Source: CAIOYC01 sp965277345 (lineage in GTDB: Bacteria; Pseudomonadota; Alphaproteobacteria; Caulobacterales; Caulobacteraceae). From it: a stretch of 64,000 bases of DNA. Where the stretch lies: contig CBDICI010000004.1 in the NCBI GenBank assembly GCA_965277345.1, positions 806,001 through 870,000 of the forward strand, written 5' to 3'. The position numbers were made by a program, and so were the translations under genes. The notes below the pieces were generated by a model, which worked only from the letters and a program-made list of their open reading frames with translations, did not search any database and was not told the origin of the DNA. This document shows, in pieces, positions 16,433 to 24,840 of this stretch (position 1 is the stretch's first letter; every line of letters begins with the position of its first letter).

Positions 16433-18037
16433 ATGCGCAAGCTTCTTCTGATCGGCATTTCCACCTTCGCGCTGGGCGCCGCCGCCATGGCCGCGGCGGA
16501 ACAGCAGTTCGCGTCGAAGGATGAGACCTACCGCATGTTGAACCTGTTCGGCGACGTGCTGACCGCCGTCGATCAGCAGTATGTGGTGCCGGTGGACAAC
16601 AAGAAGCTGATCCAGGCCGCGCTCGACGGCATGTTGACCTCGCTCGATCCCCATTCGGGCTATCTCGATCCCACCGGCTTCAACGACCTTTCCGACCAGA
16701 CCCGGGGCGACTACGGCGGGCTCGGCATCCAGATTTCCAGCGAGGAGGGCGCAGTGAAGATCGTCGCGCCGATGGACGGCACCCCCGCCCAGCGCGCGCA
16801 CCTGCAGGCCGGAGACTTCATCACCGCCATCGACGGCCAGTCGATCATCGGTCAAAGCGTCACCGACGCCATCAAGCAGATGAAGGGCGCCGTCGGCACC
16901 TCCTGCACCCTGACCATCGCCCGCGACAAGCAGGACCCATTCACCGTCAAGCTGACCCGCGAACTCATCAATGTGCGCTCGGTCTCGCGCGCCATGATGG
17001 GGGATGTGGGCTATGTCCGCCTCGCCGGGTTCGATGAGAAGACCGGGCAGGAGACCACCGCGGCGATCAAGGCGCTCAAGGCCGACAACCCGCGTATGCG
17101 AGGGTTGATCCTCGACCTCCGCAACAATCCGGGCGGCCTGGTCAATCAGGCGGTGGCCGTGTCGTCCGACTTCCTGGACGGCGGCGAGGTGGTGAGCCAG
17201 CGCGGCCGCGACGCGCGCGATATCCAGCGCTACAACGCCCGTACCGGCGGCGACATGCTGAAGGGCCTGCCGGTCGTGGTGCTGGTCAATAACGGCACCG
17301 CCTCCGCCGCCGAGATCGTGGCCGGGGCGTTGAAGGACCGGGAGCGGGCGACGATCGTCGGCCTGACCACCTTCGGCAAGGGCTCGGTCCAGTCGGTGAT
17401 CCCGTTGCGCGATGGTCGCGACGGGGCGCTGAAGCTGACCACGGCGCGCTATTACACGCCCGCCGGCGTCTCCATCCAGAAGACCGGCATCATTCCGGAC
17501 CTGCAGGTGGCCTATTCCCACCGCCAGGCCGAGGCCATCTTCGACGAGGCCTATCAGTTCTCCGAAGCCAGCCTGAAGGGCGCGCTGGACACCCAGGAGG
17601 GCAAGATCCGCAAGGCGCCCGGCAGCATCGAGGTGCCGCTGGCCGCGCTCGATCCGGTCAAGCTCGCCGAGGCCAAGGCCGAAGCCAAGAAGGCCAAGGA
17701 GAAGGACGCCAAGGCCAAGGCCGGCGACGACGCCAAGCTGGAGCAGACCGCCGCGGTCGACGGCGACGAGGATGAGACGCCCCAGCTGGCCAATACCGGC
17801 ATGGCGCATCTGAACGCGAAGAAGGACTTCCAACTCGCCCGCGCGCTGGATGTGCTGAAGGCCGGCGGCGTCACCCAGGCGGTGAAGCTGTATCCGGCCG
17901 AGACCTATTCGCCCACCAAGCCGAAGTTCACCACCGCCTCCATCGCGCCGGCCAGCGGCCCGGTGGCGGCGGCCGGCAAGGCGGCGACCACGCCCGCCAA
18001 GCCCGCGGCCGGCGGCGGCAAGTCCAAGACCCGCTAG
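16433..18037 (+). CDS. ctpA: C-terminal processing peptidase, S41 family
   Basis: 534-residue periplasmic serine protease. It has a signal peptide (about 1-22, MRKLLLIGISTFALGAAAMA), a PDZ domain (about 85-170, including YGGLGIQI), and an S41 catalytic domain (about 175-370) with Ser291 in NNGTASAAE and Lys316 in TFGKGS. The 25-residue Ser-Lys spacing matches Prc. The last 130 residues are low-complexity, rich in Ala/Lys (LAEAKAEAKKAKEKDAKAKA) and then Pro/Thr/Ala. ATG 16433 has a GAGGT upstream. Pairing with an EnvC-like factor is common in alphaproteobacteria and points to control of cell-wall hydrolases by proteolysis (inference). Confidence 0.95.
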   Translation: MRKLLLIGISTFALGAAAMAAAEQQFASKDETYRMLNLFGDVLTAVDQQYVVPVDNKKLIQAALDGMLTSLDPHSGYLDPTGFNDLSDQTRGDYGGLGIQISSEEGAVKIVAPMDGTPAQRAHLQAGDFITAIDGQSIIGQSVTDAIKQMKGAVGTSCTLTIARDKQDPFTVKLTRELINVRSVSRAMMGDVGYVRLAGFDEKTGQETTAAIKALKADNPRMRGLILDLRNNPGGLVNQAVAVSSDFLDGGEVVSQRGRDARDIQRYNARTGGDMLKGLPVVVLVNNGTASAAEIVAGALKDRERATIVGLTTFGKGSVQSVIPLRDGRDGALKLTTARYYTPAGVSIQKTGIIPDLQVAYSHRQAEAIFDEAYQFSEASLKGALDTQEGKIRKAPGSIEVPLAALDPVKLAEAKAEAKKAKEKDAKAKAGDDAKLEQTAAVDGDEDETPQLANTGMAHLNAKKDFQLARALDVLKAGGVTQAVKLYPAETYSPTKPKFTTASIAPASGPVAAAGKAATTPAKPAAGGGKSKTR

Positions 18038-18122
18038 CTGTGTGGTCCCGGACCAGACGTTCGCCGGCAGATAGGATCACGCGCAGGGCGAACTTCTGAA
18101 TCGCCACACCAGGTCGGTCGGC

Positions 18123-19448
18123 TCAGGTCGGCCAGGTGGCGGTCTCCATCGCCAACACCTCGCCCGCCATGTAGAGCGACCCGCACAGGATGATATGGGG
18201 CGGAGGGCCGGCCTGCGCCCCATTCTCACCTAAGGCGAGCGCCAACGCCGCCGACGGGCTCGACGCCCTCTCCACATTCAGGCCCGGCGCGGCGGCGACG
18301 AGGCTTTCCGGCGGAGCCGCGAGCTCCGAACCGAAGCCGGTGGCGATCAGCCGGGCGCCCAGGGTCCGGAAGGCGTCGAACACACCGGCGGCGTCCTTGC
18401 GCTGGAGCAGGCCGACGATCAGCGTGATCGGTCGCCCGTCTCGGGCGCGCATGGCGCGGGCCACCTCCGCCACGGCGCGGGCCGCATGGGGGTTGTGGCC
18501 GCCGTCGAGCCAGAGATCGGCGCCGCCCGCCTGCGCCATCCGTCCAAGCGGGCCGGCCGCCAGCCGCTGCATTCGGGCGGGCCAGGTGGCGCTGCGCAGG
18601 CCGGTGGCGATCGCCTCTGCGTCGATGCGGGGATCGCCGAGCGCCAGAGCGGCGGCGATGGCGGTGGCGGCGTTGTCGATCTGGTGCGCTCCGATAAGGC
18701 TGGGCGCCGGCAGGTCATACAGTCGGGTCTCGCCCTGATAGGTCATGCCGCCGTGATCGGCCCAGGCGTCGTAGTCGCGGCCGCCAAGGATGAGCGGGGC
18801 GCCCCGTCGCTCCGCCTCGGCCTCGATCACGGCCAGCGCCTCGTCCCGCTGTCGGGCGCTGACCACCGGACAGCCGGCCTTGATGATGCCGGCCTTCTCG
18901 CCCGCGATCTGCGCCAGGGTCTCGCCGAGGTACTCCTTGTGATCGATGTCCACCGGCGCGATCACCGAAACGGCCGGGTGGTCGATCACATTGGTGGAAT
19001 CGAACCGCCCCCCCAGGCCCACCTCGATGATGCAGAGATCGGCGGGGACCTGCGAAAAGGCATGGAGGCCCGCCACCGTGGTGATCTCGAAAAAGGTGAT
19101 CGGCTGACCGGCGTTCACCTGCTCCACGTGCAGGATGACCTCGGCGAGGCGCGCCTCCGATATCAGGGCGCCGGCCAACCGGATCCGTTCGGCGAAGCGC
19201 ACCAGATGCGGTGAGGTGAACACGTGTACGCGCAGGCCGGCCGCCTCGGCGATGGCGCGGAGGAAGGCGATGGTGGAGCCCTTGCCATTGGTGCCGGCCA
19301 CATGGATCACGGGCGCCAACCGGTCCTGCGGCCGGCCGAGCTCATCGAGCAGCCGCAGCGTCCGACCGAGCGACAGGTCGATCTTGATCGGGTGAAGCGC
19401 GCGCAGCCGCTCCAGCGCCGCATCGTGGGGAAGCAAGAGGTCGCTCAT
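18123..19448 (-). CDS. folC: Bifunctional folylpolyglutamate/dihydrofolate synthase
   Basis: 441-residue Mur-ligase-family enzyme that adds glutamate to dihydropteroate and to folates. The P-loop HVAGTNGKGSTIAFL is at about residues 48-62, followed by the dihydrofolate-binding and second ATP motifs (EVGLGGRFDSTNVI) and the C-terminal ligase domain (WLDGGHNPHAARAV). ATG at 19448. In many alphaproteobacteria folC directly follows accD; here it is about 6 kb from accD and on the other strand. Its upstream neighbour on the same strand is a DUF2244 gene, 15 bases away, so the two may be co-transcribed. Confidence 0.97.
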   Translation of the reverse strand: MSDLLLPHDAALERLRALHPIKIDLSLGRTLRLLDELGRPQDRLAPVIHVAGTNGKGSTIAFLRAIAEAAGLRVHVFTSPHLVRFAERIRLAGALISEARLAEVILHVEQVNAGQPITFFEITTVAGLHAFSQVPADLCIIEVGLGGRFDSTNVIDHPAVSVIAPVDIDHKEYLGETLAQIAGEKAGIIKAGCPVVSARQRDEALAVIEAEAERRGAPLILGGRDYDAWADHGGMTYQGETRLYDLPAPSLIGAHQIDNAATAIAAALALGDPRIDAEAIATGLRSATWPARMQRLAAGPLGRMAQAGGADLWLDGGHNPHAARAVAEVARAMRARDGRPITLIVGLLQRKDAAGVFDAFRTLGARLIATGFGSELAAPPESLVAAAPGLNVERASSPSAALALALGENGAQAGPPPHIILCGSLYMAGEVLAMETATWPT

Positions 19449-19463
19449 GCGGGCCTCTTGACC

Positions 19464-19958
19464 CTAGCCGCGTCGTTCCGCAAGGGCCTCCGCCACGGCC
19501 TGGCGCAGCCGGCGATGCAGGCGCTCGCGCTCATCCGCGCCCAAGGCCTGGCCGATGGCGATGGAGCGGTTCGACAGGTGCAGGGACAGGCGCCGGGCCC
19601 GCTGTACGCCGGCCTCGAACCGGATGCGGGTGAAGGCGGTGGGCGAGGTCCACACCGTGGAGGCGCCTTTGGCGCTCTCGCGCCAGACGGTGATGCGGTC
19701 GGCGTCCACCCGCACCCGCTCCGCGCGGCCGGCGCGGCGGCGATAGAGTCGAAAGGCGATAACCACGCCGAAGAGGTCGAGGCCGAGGAAGATCGGCACG
19801 GGATAGGCGCCGATGATGAACAGGAACACCGCCATCCAGAGGTTGAAGGCGGCGAACACGCCCAGCACGATCCACATGCCCCGGTCGGACAGGGAACGGT
19901 TGGGCTGGATCACCGCATCCATGTAGAGAGGGCCGCTCGCCTCGTTCATGGAGCCCAT
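19464..19958 (-). CDS. DUF2244 domain-containing membrane protein
   Basis: 164-residue protein of the DUF2244 family, common in alphaproteobacteria beside nth or cytochrome oxidase genes; function unknown. Two hydrophobic segments (about 28-49 and 52-68) lie after a short N-terminus containing AVIQPNRSLSDRG. A basic cytoplasmic-type C-terminal domain follows with TVWTSPTAFTRIRFE. The first ATG (19956-19958) is immediately adjacent, on the opposite strand, to the ATG of nth. The next in-frame ATG, nine bases inside (19949), would leave a little room for a promoter. Confidence 0.88.
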   Translation of the reverse strand: MGSMNEASGPLYMDAVIQPNRSLSDRGMWIVLGVFAAFNLWMAVFLFIIGAYPVPIFLGLDLFGVVIAFRLYRRRAGRAERVRVDADRITVWRESAKGASTVWTSPTAFTRIRFEAGVQRARRLSLHLSNRSIAIGQALGADERERLHRRLRQAVAEALAERRG

Positions 19959-20675
19959 ATGGGCACGGCCGCCGCCAAGTCAGCAAAGCCAAAAATCACC
20001 CGCGGCAAGTCGGCCCCCGTGAGACGCCTGTCAGCGGCGGAAAGGGTGCGGGTCTGCGAGATCTTCGGCCGTTTCGCGGCGGCCCAACCGGAGCCGCGTA
20101 CCGAGCTCCGCTACGCCAGCCCCTATACCCTGGTGGTGGCGGTCGCCCTGTCGGCCCAGGCCACCGACGTCTCGGTCAACAAGGCGACGGAGCGGCTCTA
20201 TCGTGTGGCGGACACGCCCGCGAAGATGGTCGAACTCGGCGAGGCGGGGCTGACCGACCACATCAAGTCCATCGGCCTCCATCGGACCAAGGCCAGGAAC
20301 GTCATCGCCCTGTCCCACATTCTCTTGGATCGCTACGGCGGCGAGGTTCCGCTCACCCGCGAGGCGCTCCAGGCGTTGCCGGGCGTCGGGCGCAAGACCG
20401 CCAGCGTGGTGCTGAACGAGCTGAATATCGAGCCGGCCATCGCGGTCGACACCCACGTGTTCCGCGTCTCGCACCGGCTTAGACTGTCCAGGGCGCCGAC
20501 GCCCGAGGGGGTGGAGCGGGACTTGATGGCGATTGTCCCGGAGCCCTGCCGCACCCGCGCGCATCACTGGCTGATCCTGCACGGCCGCTATACCTGCGGG
20601 GCGCGGCGACCCCGGTGCGAGGCCTGCCTGATCGCCGATCTCTGTCCCTCGCGCCCGCTGTTCGCCGGCGTTTAG
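19959..20675 (+). CDS. nth: Endonuclease III
   Basis: 238-residue DNA glycosylase/AP lyase for oxidised pyrimidines. The helix-hairpin-helix ALPGVGRKTASVV contains the catalytic lysine, and AVDTHVFRVSHRL contains the catalytic aspartate. The [4Fe-4S] cysteines Cys213, Cys220, Cys223 and Cys229 follow the C-x6-C-x2-C-x5-C rule. The frame is open far upstream, antisense to DUF2244 and folC, but ATG 19959 begins a typical basic alphaproteobacterial N-terminus. GTG 20019 is an alternative that leaves a 60-base 5' leader. The start codon directly abuts the divergent DUF2244 start. Confidence 0.95.
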   Translation: MGTAAAKSAKPKITRGKSAPVRRLSAAERVRVCEIFGRFAAAQPEPRTELRYASPYTLVVAVALSAQATDVSVNKATERLYRVADTPAKMVELGEAGLTDHIKSIGLHRTKARNVIALSHILLDRYGGEVPLTREALQALPGVGRKTASVVLNELNIEPAIAVDTHVFRVSHRLRLSRAPTPEGVERDLMAIVPEPCRTRAHHWLILHGRYTCGARRPRCEACLIADLCPSRPLFAGV

Positions 20676-20756
20676 CCTCGCTGGTCCGCGACGGTTGACG
20701 GATCGGGGGGAAGCAGGCGAGCTTGACCACGGATCGGCGTCGTCGGGAGGTAAACC

Positions 20757-21167
20757 ATGGGCATCGTGGCGGAGTTTCGCGAGTTCATCGCGCGCGGAAA
20801 TGTGGTCGATCTCGCGGTCGGGGTGATCATCGGCGGCGCCTTCGGCAAGATCGTCACCGGCCTGGTCGATCAGATCGTCATGCCGCCCATCGGCCTGATC
20901 CTGGGCGGCGTCGATTTCTCCAACCTGAAAATCCCGCTTAAGGCCGCGGACCTCGCCGCCAAGAAGCCGGAGGTGGCCATCGCCTATGGCGCCTTCATCA
21001 ACACCTTGATCCAGTTCTTCATCATCGCGGTGGTGATCTTCCTGATCGTCAAGGCGCTGAACGCCTTCCAGCGCAAGCAGGCCGAAACCCCCGCCGCGCC
21101 GGCCGCGCCATCCACATCGGAGGCGCTGCTCATGGAAATCCGCGACCTTTTGAAAACGCGCGGCTAG
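20757..21167 (+). CDS. mscL: Large-conductance mechanosensitive channel
   Basis: 136-residue homopentameric inner-membrane channel that opens under osmotic downshock. The N-terminal EFREFIARGNVVDLAVGVIIGGAFG covers the amphipathic helix and TM1 gate, and TM2 is at about residues 80-102. The cytoplasmic helix at the C-terminus has an Ala/Pro-rich linker. ATG 20757 is preceded by GGGAGG. It lies 81 bases after nth and is probably transcribed on its own. Confidence 0.97.
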   Translation: MGIVAEFREFIARGNVVDLAVGVIIGGAFGKIVTGLVDQIVMPPIGLILGGVDFSNLKIPLKAADLAAKKPEVAIAYGAFINTLIQFFIIAVVIFLIVKALNAFQRKQAETPAAPAAPSTSEALLMEIRDLLKTRG

Positions 21168-21234
21168 GCGCTCAAAACGCCCAAAACCCGCCCGAGTGCG
21201 CCGACGACGCGGCGACGGTCGGGACTCGGCGCCA

Positions 21235-22029
21235 TCAGACCAGCTTCAGCGCCTCGCGGTGCATGGCGCGGGTCAGGCGCTGGCTGTCGGCGCCGGCGAG
21301 CCCCTCGTGGAACGCCGGCAGGACCTGCTCCTCGCCCTCGATATGCTCCTCTACCAGCTTCTGCAGGGCCTTGGCCTTGCGCAGCCAGCGCGGATCGTCC
21401 TTGGGCAGGGCCTCGAGCTCATAGAGGTAGGTCTTGATCTCGAACAGTTCGGCGGCGAGGTGGGTGGACGAGGCGCCCTGGTCCGTCGCCCGGAGCGCCG
21501 GATAGATCACGTTCTCCTTTTGCAGCGTGTGCCGCGTCAAGGCGGCGTTCAGCGTCTCGAGCAGCCGGGTACGGCGGGTGGTCTGGCCGTCCGCGGTCTC
21601 GGCGATCTGCTTGAACAGCTTCTCGATCCGGCGGTGCTCGCCGGTCAGGCCTTCGTACCAATCGCCGGTCATGGCGGTGGCGGCGCTGGTGGCGGCCTTC
21701 TTGGAGTTCAGCAAGGCGAAGGCGGTGACGAAACCGACGCCCAGCGCACCGGCCACCATGGTCCATGAGACCCGGTCGTTGCGCGCGCGATCCAGGGCGT
21801 AATGGGCGCCCTCGTCGGCGCGCCGCGCGGCGGCCCGGCTGAGTTCGGTGAGCAGCTGTGCGCCGTCGCCCGTGCGCCTGGCCGCCTCCCGGCTCAGGCC
21901 CGTAAGCATCTGCGCTCCGTCCCCGGTGCGGCGCACCGCCTCACGGCTCAGGTCTTTCAAAGCGTCCCGGGCGTCTTCGAGCCGGTCACGCGCGTCGTCC
22001 AGCACCTGGATCATGGGGCCTCTTTTCAT
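21235..22029 (-). CDS. Membrane-anchored hemerythrin-domain protein with 18-residue repeats
   Basis: 264 residues in three parts. Residues 27-80 are three consecutive 18-residue repeats (LSREAVRRTGDGAQMLTG and two close copies), predicted to form an amphipathic helix. Residues 89-107 are one transmembrane helix. Residues 125-240 are a hemerythrin-like four-helix bundle with His132, the pair His167/Glu172, His190 (Glu194 nearby) and the pair His229/Glu233 as likely di-iron ligands. It could sense or store O2 or NO, or protect against them; no partner is encoded nearby. It is divergent from trpF. I recognise the domain, not a named ortholog. Confidence 0.85.
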   Translation of the reverse strand: MKRGPMIQVLDDARDRLEDARDALKDLSREAVRRTGDGAQMLTGLSREAARRTGDGAQLLTELSRAAARRADEGAHYALDRARNDRVSWTMVAGALGVGFVTAFALLNSKKAATSAATAMTGDWYEGLTGEHRRIEKLFKQIAETADGQTTRRTRLLETLNAALTRHTLQKENVIYPALRATDQGASSTHLAAELFEIKTYLYELEALPKDDPRWLRKAKALQKLVEEHIEGEEQVLPAFHEGLAGADSQRLTRAMHREALKLV

Positions 22030-22121
22030 CGCCTGGATGTGGGAGCTATGCGTCGTAACGCAACGGTTGGCGCCCCCGTTCCTCCATTCCTACCTTGTCA
22101 GCGCAAGCTTACAGGATCATG

Positions 22122-22135
22122 GCGTGAATCATGCC
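22122..22135. repeat. Possible relic of module-B palindrome at trpF start
   Basis: Fourteen bases, GCGTGAATCATGCC, are identical to part of the composite repeat at 31417-31430. They include the trpF start codon. The rest of the repeat is not preserved, so this is either a decayed remnant or chance. Confidence 0.3.
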
Positions 22136-22769
22136 TGCCCGCGCCAAGATTTGTGGCCTTTCTACCCCGCAAGCCGTCAGCGCGGCGCTTGCGGGGGGCG
22201 CGGCCATGCTCGGCTTCGTCTTCTTCGAGCGCAGCCCGCGTTGCGTGACGGTCCAGGCGGCGGCCCGCCTGGCGCAGCCCGCCAGGGGCCGCGCCCCCGT
22301 CGCGGCGGTCACGGTGGACCCGGACGACAACCTGCTCGACCGGCTGGCGGAGCTTCGGCCGGACTTCATCCAGCTCCACGGCAAGGAGTCGCCTGAACGC
22401 GCCGCGGCGATCCGGGTGCGAACGGGCGCCGGTGTGATCAAGGCCCTGTCGGTATCGGAGGCCGCCGACATCGACGCCGCCGACGCCTATGAGGGCGTGG
22501 CCGACCACCTGATGTTCGACGCCAGGCCGCCCGAGGGCTCGGTTTTACCGGGCGGCGTCGGTGCGCGCTTCGACTGGGATGTGCTCAAGGGCCGGCGGTT
22601 CGCGCGGCCGTGGTTCCTGGCCGGGGGCCTCGACCCCTGGAATGTGGGTGAGGCCATAGACCGGTCAGCCGCGCCGCTGGTGGACGTTTCTTCTGGCGTG
22701 GAGCGGGGTCCCGGGCTAAAGGACCCGGCCTTGATTTCGGCCTTCCTGGACGCCGTCCGCAGAGCCTGA
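22131..22769 (+). CDS. trpF: Phosphoribosylanthranilate isomerase
   Basis: 212-residue TIM barrel that isomerises N-(5-phosphoribosyl)anthranilate in tryptophan synthesis. The catalytic general base Cys8 is in AKICGLS, the substrate loop is FFERSPRCVT, and the general acid Asp is in HLMFDARPP. Length is standard. ATG 22131 has only poor upstream purines and sits within a 14-base match (22122-22135) to a palindromic repeat found elsewhere in this window. It starts the trpF-trpB-trpA-accD operon; trpB follows after 6 bases. Confidence 0.96.
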   Translation: MPARAKICGLSTPQAVSAALAGGAAMLGFVFFERSPRCVTVQAAARLAQPARGRAPVAAVTVDPDDNLLDRLAELRPDFIQLHGKESPERAAAIRVRTGAGVIKALSVSEAADIDAADAYEGVADHLMFDARPPEGSVLPGGVGARFDWDVLKGRRFARPWFLAGGLDPWNVGEAIDRSAAPLVDVSSGVERGPGLKDPALISAFLDAVRRA

Positions 22770-22775
22770 GCCCGA

Positions 22776-23996
22776 GTGAACGCGCCCGCCAGACCCAACG
22801 ACTACACGGCCTATCCCGACGCGAACGGGCGGTTCGGCGATTACGGCGGTCGCTATGTGCCCGAAACGCTGATGCCGCTGGTGCATGAGCTGGACGCCGC
22901 CTACAGCGCCGCCAAGGCCGACCCGGCGTTCCGGGCGGAGCTGGACGGCTATCTGACCCACTATGTGGGGCGTCCCTCGCCGCTGTATTTCGCCGAACGG
23001 CTGACCGAGCACTTCGGCGGGGCCAAGGTCTATTTCAAGCGCGACGAGCTGAACCACACCGGCGCGCACAAGATCAACAACTGCATGGGCCAGATCCTGC
23101 TGGCCCGGCGCATGGGCAAGACCCGCATCATCGCCGAGACCGGGGCCGGCCAGCACGGGGTGGCCAGCGCCACCGTCTGCGCCCGTTTCGGCTATCCCTG
23201 CGTGGTCTATATGGGCTCGCTCGACGTGGAGCGGCAAAAGCCGAACGTGTTCCGCATGAACCTGCTGGGCGCCGAGGTCCGCCCGGTGACGGCGGGCACG
23301 GGGACGCTCAAGGACGCCATGAACGAGGCCATGCGCGATTGGGTGACCAACGTGCACGACACCTATTACATCATCGGCACCGCCGCCGGCCCCCACCCCT
23401 ATCCCGCCATGGTCCGCGACTTCCAGAGCGTGATCGGGACCGAGGCGCGGGCGCAGATGCTGGAGCGGGAAGGCCGCCTGCCCGACGCGGTGGTGGCCTG
23501 TATCGGCGGCGGATCGAACGCCATCGGCCTGTTCCACCCCTTTCTGGCGGATGAGGGCGTGCGCCTCATAGGCGTCGAGGCGGCGGGGCATGGCATCCCC
23601 ACCGGCCAGCACGCGGCCTCGCTCACCGGCGGGCGGCCCGGCGTGCTGCACGGCAACAAGACCTATCTGCTGCAGGACGACGACGGGCAGATCGTCGACG
23701 CCCATTCCATCTCCGCCGGTCTGGACTATCCGGGCATCGGTCCCGAGCACGCCTGGCTGCACGATGTGGGCCGGGCGACCTATGTCTCCTCGACCGACGA
23801 CGAGGCGCTGGACGCCTTCCAGCTCTGCTCCAGGCTTGAAGGCATCATCCCCGCCCTGGAGCCCGCCCACGCCCTGGCCCGCGTCGGCGAGATCGCCAAG
23901 CAGGTGGGCAAGGGCGGCGTCGTGCTGATGAATCTCTGCGGCCGGGGCGACAAGGACATCTTCACCGTCGCCGACCACCTGGGCGCGCGTCTGTGA
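22776..23996 (+). CDS. trpB: Tryptophan synthase beta chain
   Basis: 406-residue PLP enzyme that condenses indole and serine. The PLP lysine is Lys99 in ELNHTGAHKIN, the phosphate loop is GGGSNAIG, and the indole-tunnel region and C-terminal LCGRGDKD are normal. GTG start at 22776, six bases after trpF. Its TGA overlaps the GTG of trpA by four bases, implying translational coupling of the two subunits. Confidence 0.98.
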   Translation: MNAPARPNDYTAYPDANGRFGDYGGRYVPETLMPLVHELDAAYSAAKADPAFRAELDGYLTHYVGRPSPLYFAERLTEHFGGAKVYFKRDELNHTGAHKINNCMGQILLARRMGKTRIIAETGAGQHGVASATVCARFGYPCVVYMGSLDVERQKPNVFRMNLLGAEVRPVTAGTGTLKDAMNEAMRDWVTNVHDTYYIIGTAAGPHPYPAMVRDFQSVIGTEARAQMLEREGRLPDAVVACIGGGSNAIGLFHPFLADEGVRLIGVEAAGHGIPTGQHAASLTGGRPGVLHGNKTYLLQDDDGQIVDAHSISAGLDYPGIGPEHAWLHDVGRATYVSSTDDEALDAFQLCSRLEGIIPALEPAHALARVGEIAKQVGKGGVVLMNLCGRGDKDIFTVADHLGARL

Positions 23997-24823
23997 CCGT
24001 CGCGCGCATCGACGCCCGCTTCGCCGCCCTGAAGGCGGAGGGCCGGGCCGCCTTCATCCCCTACATCATGGCCGGCGATCCCGATGCAGGGACGACGCTG
24101 GCGATCCTGCGCGGCCTGCCGGGGGCGGGGGCGGACCTGATCGAGCTGGGCTTTCCCTTTTCCGATCCCATGGCCGAGGGTGTGCCGATCCAGAAGGCCG
24201 CTCAACGGGCGCTCCTCAGCGGGACGACGCTGCGCAAGACGCTGGGAATGGTGCGCGCCTTTCGCGAGGGCGGCCGGGAAACCCCCATCATCCTCATGGG
24301 CTATCTCAACAATGTCCTGACCTATGGATATGAGGCGTTCGCCCGCGACGCGGCGGAGGCGGGCGTGGACGGGTTGATCGTCGTTGACTGCCCGCCGGAG
24401 GAGGCCGGGCCGCTGGCCGATGCGCTCGACGCCGCCGGGGTGGCGCTGATCCGGCTGGCGACGCCCACGTCGGACGACGCCCGGCTGAAGATCATCGCCG
24501 CGCGCACTTCGGGCTTTGTCTACTACGTCTCCGTCGCCGGGGTGACCGGGCAGAAGGAGGCCGACGAGACGGCCGTGGCGCCGCAGGTGGCGCGGGTGCG
24601 CAAGGCTTCGGGCCTGCCGGTGGCGGTGGGCTTCGGCATCCGCACGCCCGAGCGCGCCGCCGCGGTGGCGCGGGTGGCCGACGCCGTGGTGGTGGGCTCC
24701 GCCCTGGTGGACGAGATCGCCGCCGCCCTGGGAGCGAACCAATCGCCGGTCGAGCGGGTTCTACAGGCGACGGCGCGTCTGGCGCAGGCCGTCCGCGACG
24801 CCCGCGCCACGGTTTCCGCCTGA
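23993..24823 (+). CDS. trpA: Tryptophan synthase alpha chain
   Basis: 276-residue TIM barrel that releases indole from indole-3-glycerol phosphate and channels it to TrpB. The catalytic Glu49 equivalent is Glu51 in LIELGFPFSDPM. The position of the second catalytic acid (Asp60 of the Salmonella enzyme, in DPLADGP) is a glutamate here, Glu62 in SDPMAEGVP, and the following Pro is Val. The flexible loop and phosphate site (VGFGIRTPE, VVVGSALV) look intact. GTG start overlapping trpB; accD follows after 17 bases. Confidence 0.97.
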   Translation: MTVARIDARFAALKAEGRAAFIPYIMAGDPDAGTTLAILRGLPGAGADLIELGFPFSDPMAEGVPIQKAAQRALLSGTTLRKTLGMVRAFREGGRETPIILMGYLNNVLTYGYEAFARDAAEAGVDGLIVVDCPPEEAGPLADALDAAGVALIRLATPTSDDARLKIIAARTSGFVYYVSVAGVTGQKEADETAVAPQVARVRKASGLPVAVGFGIRTPERAAAVARVADAVVVGSALVDEIAAALGANQSPVERVLQATARLAQAVRDARATVSA

Positions 24824-24840
24824 GGGGCGAAGGAACGGTC

